Assembly: GCA_964636345.1 (NCBI GenBank)
Contig: CAZWRL010000023.1
Span: 1-13,305, forward strand
Origin: JBBTXJ01 sp964636345
Lineage (GTDB): Bacteria; Patescibacteriota; Patescibacteriia; Magasanikbacterales; JBBTXJ01
Direction: 5' to 3'
Length of the DNA stretch: 13,305 nt
A program made the position numbers and the translations under genes. Each line of letters opens with the position of its first letter. The stretch's first letter is position 1. The notes beneath the pieces are model-generated. The model worked only from the letters and a program-made list of their open reading frames with translations, was not told the origin of the DNA and made no database searches. This document shows, piece by piece, positions 6,589 to 13,204 of this stretch.

Positions 6589-7385
6589 CATTACTGCAAG
6601 CTATTGTCCTTGGTTTGGTACAAGGTATCACGGAATTTCTTCCCATTTCTTCATCCGGCCATCTGGTGATGTTGCCGCAATTTTTTGGCTGGGAGGATCA
6701 AGGGTTGGTGTTTGATGCGTTGCTTCACGGCGCGACACTCATCGCGCTTCTCGTGGTATTTTGGAACGATATCGCGCGGATTGCGCGCGGGCTCGCGGGG
6801 CGCGGCGATGACGAGGAGCGGCGACTGGGATATTGGCTGATTGTGGGGAGTATACCGGCATTTTTGGTTGGCTTTCTGCTTGACCGATACGTCGTGACGC
6901 TTCGCGATCCGCGTGTGGTGGCCGTGAGCTTGATTGTGTGGGGCATTGGGCTTTGGCTTGCGGATAAACAGCGGTCCGCGCGCGGTATGAAACTGAAACG
7001 CGCTGAAAAATTGCGTTGGCATCACGCGCTTGGCATTGGCGTGGCGCAAGCGATTTCGCTTATTCCGGGCACCTCGCGTTCGGGCATCACTATCATGGCA
7101 TCGCTTATGGCTGGTTTGGATCGCAGTCAGGCCGTGCGTTTTTCGTTTTTGCTGGGCATTCCGGTATTTCTTGGCGCGACCGTGTTCAAAGGATGGGAAG
7201 CGGTGCAGTCGGGCGTTGGCGTGGAATCGTGGAGTATGCTGTTGGCGGGCGCGCTCACGGCGTGTGTCTCTGGCATTCTAGCTATTAAATTTTTATTGCG
7301 ATTTGTCGTGGCGCACCATTTGACCGTGTTTGTGTGGTATCGGATTATTTTGGGAGGTGTGATTTTCGCATTGTTTATCCTATGA
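6585..7385 (+). CDS. uppP: Undecaprenyl-diphosphatase UppP (BacA)
   Basis: This 266-residue protein has the length and about eight hydrophobic segments of UppP/BacA. The enzyme dephosphorylates undecaprenyl diphosphate to regenerate the lipid carrier for peptidoglycan and other envelope polymers. Both active-site motifs are intact: QGITEFLPISSSGHL (13-27), with catalytic E17 and H26, and PGTSRSG (161-167), with R165. Overproduction of this family confers bacitracin resistance elsewhere. The start overlaps the ndh stop by four bases, and its own stop overlaps the next gene by four bases, so translation of three genes is probably coupled. Its presence indicates that the cell recycles a polyprenyl carrier and thus builds a wall or surface polymer. 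Confidence 0.97.
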   Translation: MTLLQAIVLGLVQGITEFLPISSSGHLVMLPQFFGWEDQGLVFDALLHGATLIALLVVFWNDIARIARGLAGRGDDEERRLGYWLIVGSIPAFLVGFLLDRYVVTLRDPRVVAVSLIVWGIGLWLADKQRSARGMKLKRAEKLRWHHALGIGVAQAISLIPGTSRSGITIMASLMAGLDRSQAVRFSFLLGIPVFLGATVFKGWEAVQSGVGVESWSMLLAGALTACVSGILAIKFLLRFVVAHHLTVFVWYRIILGGVIFALFIL

Positions 7386-8770
7386 TGACGCCTGAAAAAA
7401 TATTGCAGACCATTGCCAAGGTGGCCGTGAAAGAAAAAACGGCCGTGTACGCCGTGGGCGGTTTTGTGCGCGATCGCATCATGGAGCGGCCGTGCAAGGA
7501 TATAGATATGGTGGTTGACGGCTCTGGCATCGCGTTCGCGCGCAAAGCGCTTGAGCCGCTTAAAGCGGAACATGAGGTATTTTTTGAGGACTTTGACACC
7601 GCGCGCATGCAGGTGGGGGAGTACACCATTGAATTCGCGGGCGCGCGCAAGGAATCCTACGAAAAGCATTCGCGAAAACCAAAAGTGGAGCGCGTGAAAA
7701 ATATCGCGGAAGATTTGGCGCGGCGTGATTTCACCATCAACGCGATTGCCATGCATATTGACGCGAAACAATTTGGCGAATATCTTGATCCGTTTGACGG
7801 GCAAAGCGATATTGAACGAAAAATAATGCGTACGCCGCTGAAGCCGGCCGATACTTTTTCCGATGATCCGCTTCGTATGTTGCGCGCCATTCGGTTCGCC
7901 GCGCAATTGGGATTTGGCATTGATGGCGCAACGCTTCGCGGCATCAAAGAAGAAGCGGAGCGCATCAGCATTGTTTCGTGGGAGCGTATCCGTGATGAGG
8001 TACTGAAAATGCTTACGGTGGCAAAACCGTCCGAGGCGCTTAACGCGCTCATGGCCACGAGCCTTTTGGCGTATATCCTGCCGGAGGTGGCCGTATTGCA
8101 CGGCGTTGAATTTGCGGGCGGACAGCATCACAAAGACCAGCTGGCGCACAGCATTAAGGTAACGGATCAGATGGCAGCAATGACGGAAAATGTTTCGCTC
8201 CGGCTGGCGGCATTGCTGCATGATGTGGGCAAGGCGCCGACAAAACGGTTGAAAGAGGGGCGCGGATGGACATTTGACGGGCATGAGGTGGTGGGCGCGC
8301 GAATGATTACCGAGATCGGCCGCCGTTTGCGGTTGGATACGGATAGCATTAAATATATTCGCAAACTGGTGCGTTGGCATTTACGGCCGCAAGTGATCAC
8401 GGCTGAGGGAGTTACCGATTCCGCGGTGCGGCGCATTATTGTGAACATGGGAGATTGGCTGGATGATTTGCTTTTGCTGTATCGCGCGGATATTACCACG
8501 CAGAATCCCAAAAAACTTGCACAGCGTGAAAAGGATTTTGAGGTGCTCATGCGCCGCATTGAAGAAGTGCGCGAGCGCGATCGCCTGCGCGCGTTTCAAT
8601 CGCCCGTGCGCGGTGAGGAAATTATGATGTTGTGCAACTTGACACCGGGCAAAGAAGTAGGCACAATCAAGCATGCCATTGAAGAAGCTATTTTAGACGG
8701 CACAATTCCGAATGACTACGATGCCGCGCGCACATACCTTCTTGAGCATAAGGAAGAATGGCTGACATAA
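7382..8770 (+). CDS. cca: CCA tRNA nucleotidyltransferase / poly(A) polymerase family with HD domain
   Basis: This 462-residue class II nucleotidyltransferase adds or repairs the 3' CCA end of tRNAs. It has GGFVRD (26-31), the metal-binding pair D40/D42 in DIDMV, RRDFTINA (114-121), the neck-region segment DPLRMLRAIRFA (162-173) and ERIRDE (201-206). A C-terminal HD-type domain follows, with LLHDVGK (278-284, H280/D281). The HD motif suggests a phosphohydrolase-like activity, as in some bacterial CCA enzymes. A poly(A) polymerase role cannot be excluded by sequence alone. The open frame extends 48 bases upstream to an ATG at 7334, but the ATG at 7382 is preferred because it makes the ATGA overlap seen elsewhere here and because the family homology begins right after it. 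One base separates its stop from the next start. Confidence 0.93.
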   Translation: MMTPEKILQTIAKVAVKEKTAVYAVGGFVRDRIMERPCKDIDMVVDGSGIAFARKALEPLKAEHEVFFEDFDTARMQVGEYTIEFAGARKESYEKHSRKPKVERVKNIAEDLARRDFTINAIAMHIDAKQFGEYLDPFDGQSDIERKIMRTPLKPADTFSDDPLRMLRAIRFAAQLGFGIDGATLRGIKEEAERISIVSWERIRDEVLKMLTVAKPSEALNALMATSLLAYILPEVAVLHGVEFAGGQHHKDQLAHSIKVTDQMAAMTENVSLRLAALLHDVGKAPTKRLKEGRGWTFDGHEVVGARMITEIGRRLRLDTDSIKYIRKLVRWHLRPQVITAEGVTDSAVRRIIVNMGDWLDDLLLLYRADITTQNPKKLAQREKDFEVLMRRIEEVRERDRLRAFQSPVRGEEIMMLCNLTPGKEVGTIKHAIEEAILDGTIPNDYDAARTYLLEHKEEWLT

Positions 8771-8771
8771 C

Positions 8772-9479
8772 ATGCCCGACCTTCTTTGGAACGACTATCT
8801 CTATCGTCCGTTGCTCAATATTTTGATCTGGCTCTACAATAACTGGGCCGGACAGAATTTGGGTTGGGCAGTGGTGATTTTAACGGTGGCGCTTCGCGTT
8901 ATTTTACTGCCGTTTTCCATTATTACCGAACGCAACGCGGTACGGTACGAACGCCTGCATGAACGGATTGAGGAATTAGAAAAAGCATTCAAAAATGACC
9001 CGGTGCAGTTGAAAGAGGAGATACGGAGTGTGATGCATCATTATCGCGTGAGTCCGTGGGCAAAGACCGTGGTGCTTGGCATTTTGGGTCTTGTCTTGGT
9101 GCTGTTGTATCAGGTATTTTTGGGAGGCATGGAGCCGGTTAAAATTACTCGCGCGCTCTATGATTGGAACGACGCGCCCGGCATGGTAAACACCATCTTT
9201 TTTGGTTTTGACATTGCGAAACGATCACTCTTGTGGGCAAGCGCCGCTACCGTGTGGGTATTTTTGGATTTGTATTATACCCAGCGCAAAAGCGCGCAAC
9301 CGGCCACGAAAGGGGAGGTTATGTTTATCGTGTTGTTTCCGCTTTTCATCGGCGTGGTTTTGTGGTGGCTTCCTATGGTGAAATCGCTTTTTATCTTGAC
9401 CTCTATGGCATTCTCTGGTACCATCACCGTGCTGCGCAAACTGTTTGTTAAGACGCCTAAACCAAAAGTAGCACACTAA
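8772..9479 (+). CDS. yidC: YidC/Oxa1-family membrane protein insertase, divergent
   Basis: This 235-residue protein fits the conserved core of YidC/Oxa1 insertases, which help proteins enter and fold in the cytoplasmic membrane. NLGWAVVILTVALRVILLPF (29-48) is the signature first core helix, including the groove arginine (R42). A charged cytosolic helical hairpin follows (about 53-93, coiled-coil-like). Further hydrophobic segments lie at about 98-118, 152-169, 182-201 and 204-222. FFGFDIAKRSLLWA (143-156) matches the family segment usually read as F-lG-iDLs. There is no large periplasmic P2 domain and no obvious lipoprotein signal peptide, so it resembles the short Gram-positive or organellar form. 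The C terminus is basic (KTPKPK), which could contact ribosomes. It sits between cca and an SPFH gene with one-base gaps on both sides. Confidence 0.82.
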   Translation: MPDLLWNDYLYRPLLNILIWLYNNWAGQNLGWAVVILTVALRVILLPFSIITERNAVRYERLHERIEELEKAFKNDPVQLKEEIRSVMHHYRVSPWAKTVVLGILGLVLVLLYQVFLGGMEPVKITRALYDWNDAPGMVNTIFFGFDIAKRSLLWASAATVWVFLDLYYTQRKSAQPATKGEVMFIVLFPLFIGVVLWWLPMVKSLFILTSMAFSGTITVLRKLFVKTPKPKVAH

Positions 9480-9480
9480 C

Positions 9481-10059
9481 ATGTCCACAGAACAATCGCT
9501 CGACAGATTAATGTATTCATTCGTAGTGGAGGACGTCCTGAAAGGCGTTTTTGTTCATGTGCCGCCCGGATACGTCGCGTGCGTGTATGACCTCGGCCGC
9601 GGTGTTCTGCATAAGGTGTTAACGCCGGGTCTGCATTTGAAAGTTCCGTTTTGGCAGAAGGCAAAATTATTTAATACACAAACATTAGAGTACAGCATTT
9701 CACGCGATTTTTTGATGCATAACGAACGCGCGCTTGGCGATATACCCATTGCGGCCATGACCGCGGATAACAAACGTGTCGCCGTTGAAGGAACCGCGCT
9801 GTTACGGTTGGATATTCAACAAATTCCCGCCATTTGGCAGACCATCGGGGAGGACTTTGTGGCAAAAATTGTTCGTCCTACCTTTCGGAGCCGTATTCGC
9901 ATGATTATGTCGCGGTTCCCTCACGCGAACATTATTGGCCTGGAGCGCAATGTGGTGGAAGAAGAGCTGAAACGTGAACTTGAGGCAATTTTCCGCGAGC
10001 GTGGCATTTTTGTAGAAAATGTGCTACTTTCTGAAGTGAGTGAGATTGAGGTGGAATAA
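9481..10059 (+). CDS. SPFH/prohibitin (band 7) domain protein without membrane anchor
   Basis: This 192-residue protein consists almost entirely of an SPFH/band 7 domain. VPPGYVACVYDLGRGVLHKVLTPGLHLKVPF (positions 27-57 in outline; key residues P28, G30, P49, G50, P56) is the opening of the fold. The middle strand region has MTADNKRVAVEGTALLRLD (93-111), and the end carries the helical EEELKRELEAIFRERGI (160-176) and ENVLLSEV (179-186). Prohibitin, HflK/HflC and stomatin relatives form membrane-bound cages that organise membrane proteins and FtsH. Those usually have an N-terminal transmembrane or hairpin segment. Here residues 1-20 are only mildly hydrophobic, and the long C-terminal coiled coil is absent. 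It is the last gene of the six-gene unit, directly behind a YidC-like gene, which suggests a role in membrane protein quality control. Confidence 0.85.
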   Translation: MSTEQSLDRLMYSFVVEDVLKGVFVHVPPGYVACVYDLGRGVLHKVLTPGLHLKVPFWQKAKLFNTQTLEYSISRDFLMHNERALGDIPIAAMTADNKRVAVEGTALLRLDIQQIPAIWQTIGEDFVAKIVRPTFRSRIRMIMSRFPHANIIGLERNVVEEELKRELEAIFRERGIFVENVLLSEVSEIEVE

Positions 10060-10073
10060 TAACTCCGTTCCAT

Positions 10074-10102
10074 AGCCCACCTTGGGGGAGGCGGGCTTTT
10101 TT
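10074..10102 (+). terminator. Rho-independent terminator closing the six-gene operon
   Basis: AGCCCACCT (10074-10082) pairs with AGGCGGGCT (10089-10097) with one A-C mismatch, around the loop TGGGGG, and is followed by TTTTTT (10097-10102). It begins 14 bases after the SPFH stop codon and ends 7 bases before the -35 box of the hrcA promoter, insulating the heat-shock operon. Confidence 0.85.
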
Positions 10103-10109
10103 ATACCCC

Positions 10110-10138
10110 TTGACATGGTAGATTAGCACTCGTATAAT
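10110..10138 (+). promoter_or_regulatory. Consensus sigma-70-type promoter of the hrcA operon
   Basis: TTGACA (10110-10115), a 17-base spacer and TATAAT (10133-10138) form a perfect consensus promoter, unlike the -35-less promoters elsewhere in the window. Transcription should start near 10145, about 7 bases before the hrcA ATG. The -10 box lies in the spacer of the CIRCE operator, so bound HrcA would block RNA polymerase. Confidence 0.93.
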
Positions 10139-10149
10139 GAGAGTGCTAA
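10123..10149 (+). promoter_or_regulatory. CIRCE operator (HrcA binding site)
   Basis: TTAGCACTC (10123-10131), nine bases, then GAGTGCTAA (10141-10149) is an exact match to the CIRCE consensus. One more A/T pair (10122/10150) extends it. HrcA binds this inverted repeat and represses the operon. Heat titrates GroEL away from HrcA and relieves repression. Only one CIRCE is seen in the window. Confidence 0.98.
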
Positions 10150-10151
10150 TT

Positions 10152-10823
10152 ATGAATGTCCGTCAGGAACAACTGCTCAAGTACGTCATAGACACCCATG
10201 TAGAGACCGGGGAGCCGGTGGGTTCTACGCGTCTTGTCGCGGGCTATCGGCTGGACGTCAGCCCGGCCACGGTGCGGAATGACCTGCTCGCGCTTGAGGA
10301 GCAGGGGTATTTAACACACCCCCACACCTCTGCCGGCCGCGTTCCCACGGCGGCGGGATATCGGTATTATGTGAATCATTTGCAATTATTGCCGGCTATC
10401 TCGCGTGAGGAACACGCCTCGCTCGTTCGCGCTCGTTCAGAGCGTGAGGATGCGCGTCTCAAGGAATTGGCGCGCGCGCTTGCCCTGCTCACCAATGAGA
10501 CGGTGATCGTTGCCATCGGACGCGGTTCGCTGTATTATACGGGCATCAAAAACTTATTTGCGAAACCGGAATTTTCCGCGGCGCCACAGGTGGTCGCGCT
10601 CTCTGAATTGCTTGATGATATGGACGAGTGTTTTAACCGTTTGTGGGACGACATCACCGATGAAATAACCACGCGCATCGGCATGGAAGGCGCGTTTGGT
10701 ACTGAGTGCAGCACCATTTCTATCCGCATTTCTCCGGACACGGCGTATGTGCTCCTCGGGCCGCTCCGTATGCGGTACGACCACAACATAGCGCTTTTGA
10801 AAGGAATACAACAATTACTATAA
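10152..10823 (+). CDS. hrcA: Heat-inducible transcription repressor HrcA, compact form
   Basis: This 223-residue protein is HrcA, the repressor that binds CIRCE and autoregulates this chaperone operon. The N-terminal winged helix is clear: EPVGSTRLVA (21-30), DVSPATVRNDLLALEEQGYL (35-54) and PHTSAGRVPTAAGYRYYV (57-74). The C terminus keeps LLGPLRMRYD (201-210), the end of the GAF-like domain. Usual HrcA proteins are about 340 residues, so roughly 110 residues of the middle (GAF-like domain plus its inserted dimerisation domain) are missing or reduced. The frame also contains an ATG at 10137, but that lies inside the -10 box and the operator, upstream of the predicted transcription start. The ATG at 10152 is therefore chosen, giving a leader of about 7 bases. 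Three bases separate it from grpE. Confidence 0.95.
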   Translation: MNVRQEQLLKYVIDTHVETGEPVGSTRLVAGYRLDVSPATVRNDLLALEEQGYLTHPHTSAGRVPTAAGYRYYVNHLQLLPAISREEHASLVRARSEREDARLKELARALALLTNETVIVAIGRGSLYYTGIKNLFAKPEFSAAPQVVALSELLDDMDECFNRLWDDITDEITTRIGMEGAFGTECSTISIRISPDTAYVLLGPLRMRYDHNIALLKGIQQLL

Positions 10824-10826
10824 TGT

Positions 10827-11279
10827 ATGTCAGAACAAGAACAACAGAATATTGAAGAAATAAAAGCAGAGCGCGATAAATACTTGGCGGGATGGCAGAG
10901 GGCGCAGGCGGATTATGAGAATTTAAAACGAGAGACCGCGGCGCGTAACGGGCAGTTGTCGGAGATGATTTTGGAAGGCATGTTGATGGAAATGTTGCCC
11001 ACGCTTGATAGTTTGCAACTGGCGCTCGCGCACGCGCCGGCAGAACCCAAAGATTGGGTTGATGGGATTCGGCACATTGAACGACATTTCGCGGATTCAT
11101 TCAGACAGTTTGGCGTTGATTCGGTGGATGCGCTTGGGAAACCGTTTGATCCCGTGTGCATGGAGGCGGTGGGTGAGGTAGCGGGAGAAGCAGATGGGGG
11201 GGTAGTGGAGGTAAAACAGGCCGGTTACCGGATTGGAGAAAAATGTCTGCGGCCGGCGAAAGTTATTATTTCTAAATAA
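10827..11279 (+). CDS. grpE: GrpE nucleotide exchange factor, short
   Basis: This 150-residue protein is GrpE, which releases ADP from DnaK and so resets the chaperone cycle. It has a helical N-terminal region (about 8-50, with AERDKYLAGWQRAQADYENLKRE in outline at 14-36, the family's stalk helix) and a four-helix-bundle region including LPTLDSLQLAL (56-66). The C-terminal beta-wing has GKPFDPVCMEAV (103-114) and GYRIGEKCLRPAKVIIS (132-148), where the family has GY-x-l-x-x-R-v-L-R-pA-x-V-x-V. Family members are commonly 180-200 residues, and the disordered N-terminal leader is shortened here. It lies 3 bases after hrcA and 6 bases before dnaK without a Shine-Dalgarno site, in the classic hrcA-grpE-dnaK-dnaJ order. 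Confidence 0.97.
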   Translation: MSEQEQQNIEEIKAERDKYLAGWQRAQADYENLKRETAARNGQLSEMILEGMLMEMLPTLDSLQLALAHAPAEPKDWVDGIRHIERHFADSFRQFGVDSVDALGKPFDPVCMEAVGEVAGEADGGVVEVKQAGYRIGEKCLRPAKVIISK

Positions 11280-11285
11280 AAACAT

Positions 11286-13202
11286 ATGCCAAAAATTATC
11301 GGAATTGACCTTGGAACAACAAATAGCGCCGTGGCGATTATTGAAGGAGGCGAGCCAAAGGTGCTGGAAAATAAAGAGGGTAATCGCACCACGCCTTCTA
11401 TTGTTGCGATTTCCAAAACCGGCGAGCGGTTGGTTGGTCTTTTGGCGAAACGCCAAGCGGTAACCAATCCGACGAACACGTTGTATTCCATCAAGCGTCT
11501 CATCGGGCGCAGTTTTAACGATGCGGAAACGCAGTTGGTGAGGAAAACGGCGCCGTATCAGATAGTACCTGATGGCGATCGCGTGAAGATAAAAATGGGC
11601 CCTTCGACCAGTTCAGGGCAGAGCGAATGGACGCCGCAGGAAATTTCCGCTTTGATACTGCAGAAATTGAAGGCCGATGCCGAGGAGCGTCTGGGGCAGA
11701 AGGTTGAGGAAGCGGTGATTACCGTGCCTGCGTACTTCAACGACGCGCAACGTCAGGCCACAAAAGATGCCGGTGAAATCGCGGGATTAAAAGTGCGCCG
11801 TATTATTAACGAACCAACCGCGGCCGCGTTTGCGTACGGATTTGATAAAACGGGCAATAAAAAAATCGCGGTGTATGATTTGGGCGGCGGCACGTTTGAT
11901 ATTTCCATTCTTGAGATTGGCCACGATGGCGACCAGTCAACCGTTGAAGTGCGCGCCACGAACGGTGACACGCATCTTGGCGGCGATGATTTTGACCAGC
12001 GTTTGATTGAATGGATTTTAAACGAGTTCAAAAAACAAGAGGGCATTGACCTCTCAAAAGACCCGCTCGCGCTCCAGCGCATTAAAGAAGCGGCTGAAAA
12101 AGCGAAAATTGAATTGTCCAGCGCGATGGAATCTGAAATCAACCAGCCGTTTATCACCTCTGACGCACAGGGTCCCAAGCACATGGTCATGAAATTGACG
12201 CGCGCGAAATTGGAAGAGTTGGTTGGTGCTTTGGTGGAGAAAACGCTCGGGCCTTCACGCCAGGCGCTTGAGGATTCCGGGTTCAAGAAAGAAGAATTGG
12301 ACGAGATTATTATGGTGGGCGGTATGACGCGCATGCCGCTGGTGCTGAAAAAAGTTGAGGAGTTCTTCGGCAAGAAACCGAATATCAGCGTGAATCCCGA
12401 TGAAGTGGTTGCGGTGGGCGCGGCTATTCAGGCCGGGCAGTTTGAAGGTTCGCTTGGCAAAGACATTTTGCTGTTGGATGTCACACCGCTTTCGCTTGGT
12501 ATTGAAACATTGGGCGGCGTGATGACAAAATTGATTGAGAAAAACACCACCATCCCCACATCAAAATCGCAGGTGTTTTCAACGGCGGCGGACAGCCAGC
12601 CGCAGGTTGAAATTCATGTGATGCAGGGCGAACGCGAAATGGCTGGTGACAATAAAACACTGGGTCGGTTTGTTTTGGATGGCATTCCACCGGCGCCGCG
12701 CGGCGTGCCGCAGATTGAAGTTGCGTTTGATATTGACGCGAACGGCATTTTGAATGTCTCGGCGAAAGACAAGGGAACCAATCGCGAGCAAAAAATTCGC
12801 ATTGAAGCATCAAGCGGTCTATCAAAAGAAGAAATTGAAAAAATGAAGAAAGACGCGGAATTGAATGCCACGGCTGATAAAAAGAAGCGCGAATTGATTG
12901 AGGTGCGGAATCTTGCCGACACGATGATGTACACCACGGAAAAAATGTTGAAGGAGACGGACGAGAAAAAGATTGCGTTTTCTGACGACGAGAAAAAAAT
13001 ATTGCAGGAAAAAATTGACGCGCTCAAGGGCGTGAAGGATGGTGATGATAGTGGCGCCATCAAGCGCGCAAGCGAAGCGTTATCTGAAGAGGCGCAAAAA
13101 ATCGGCGCGCGGATGTATCAACAGACGCAAGGCGCGCCTGCGCCAGAGCAGAAAAAAGACGAGGGACCCATTGAGGGCGAAGTGGTGGATGAGAAAAAGT
13201 AA
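11286..13202 (+). CDS. dnaK: Chaperone protein DnaK (Hsp70) with a repeat-derived insertion
   Basis: This 638-residue protein is a complete Hsp70. The nucleotide-binding domain (about 1-390) shows IGIDLGTTNS (5-14), VPAYFNDAQRQATKDAG (147-163), INEPTAAAFAYG (174-185) and DLGGGTFD (198-205). The hydrophobic linker LLLD is at 395-398, then come the substrate-binding domain and helical lid, ending in an acidic tail with EGEVVDEKK. It folds and protects proteins using ATP, with DnaJ and GrpE. The long subdomain-IB loop of Gram-negative-type DnaK is present. Within it, residues 105-114 (GPSTSSGQSE) replace a short turn and add about seven to nine residues compared with E. coli-like sequences as I remember them. 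They are encoded by a palindromic repeat at 11599-11619. The A/T-rich sequence before the ATG has no Shine-Dalgarno site, and transcription should come from the CIRCE promoter. Confidence 0.99.
   Translation: MPKIIGIDLGTTNSAVAIIEGGEPKVLENKEGNRTTPSIVAISKTGERLVGLLAKRQAVTNPTNTLYSIKRLIGRSFNDAETQLVRKTAPYQIVPDGDRVKIKMGPSTSSGQSEWTPQEISALILQKLKADAEERLGQKVEEAVITVPAYFNDAQRQATKDAGEIAGLKVRRIINEPTAAAFAYGFDKTGNKKIAVYDLGGGTFDISILEIGHDGDQSTVEVRATNGDTHLGGDDFDQRLIEWILNEFKKQEGIDLSKDPLALQRIKEAAEKAKIELSSAMESEINQPFITSDAQGPKHMVMKLTRAKLEELVGALVEKTLGPSRQALEDSGFKKEELDEIIMVGGMTRMPLVLKKVEEFFGKKPNISVNPDEVVAVGAAIQAGQFEGSLGKDILLLDVTPLSLGIETLGGVMTKLIEKNTTIPTSKSQVFSTAADSQPQVEIHVMQGEREMAGDNKTLGRFVLDGIPPAPRGVPQIEVAFDIDANGILNVSAKDKGTNREQKIRIEASSGLSKEEIEKMKKDAELNATADKKKRELIEVRNLADTMMYTTEKMLKETDEKKIAFSDDEKKILQEKIDALKGVKDGDDSGAIKRASEALSEEAQKIGARMYQQTQGAPAPEQKKDEGPIEGEVVDEKK
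11599..11619 (+). repeat. Short palindromic repeat inserted in frame in dnaK
   Basis: GCCCT (11599-11603) and AGGGC (11615-11619) form a 5-pair stem. They flank TC, a 7-base centre GACCAGT, and TC. On the opposite strand the internal mismatches become tandem G-A/A-G pairs. The sequence resembles the dispersed CCCTTCGACAAGCTCAGGG-type repeat I recall from many environmental bacterial genomes, whose translation gives PSTSSGQ or, antisense, CPELVEG. It encodes that peptide here. No second copy was found in this window. Confidence 0.65.
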
Positions 13203-13204
13203 TC

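Noticed and set aside
7334..7381. ATG at 7334 as the cca start
   Set aside because: It would overlap uppP by about 50 bases and add a non-homologous N terminus. The ATGA junction at 7382 matches the style of neighbouring genes.
7127..8380. A 417-codon open frame on the - strand across uppP and cca
   Set aside because: It is antisense to two confidently identified genes, is rich in His, Arg and Ala as expected from complementing GCG/CGC codons, and shows no domain or promoter.
10137..10151. ATG at 10137 as the hrcA start
   Set aside because: It lies inside the TATAAT box and the CIRCE operator, upstream of the predicted transcription start. HrcA homology begins after the ATG at 10152.
10797..10824. 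TTGAAA-16-TATAAT at the end of hrcA as a promoter for grpE
   Set aside because: Transcription would begin near 10831, after the grpE ATG at 10827, and there is no other nearby start codon for grpE. The TATAAT is partly the hrcA stop codon. It could still feed dnaK, but nothing supports this.
11266..11279. Inverted repeat TTATTT-CT-AAATAA at the grpE/dnaK junction as a regulatory site
   Set aside because: It consists only of A/T pairs with a 2-base loop and overlaps the grpE stop. It is more likely a consequence of the A/T-rich junction than an operator or terminator.
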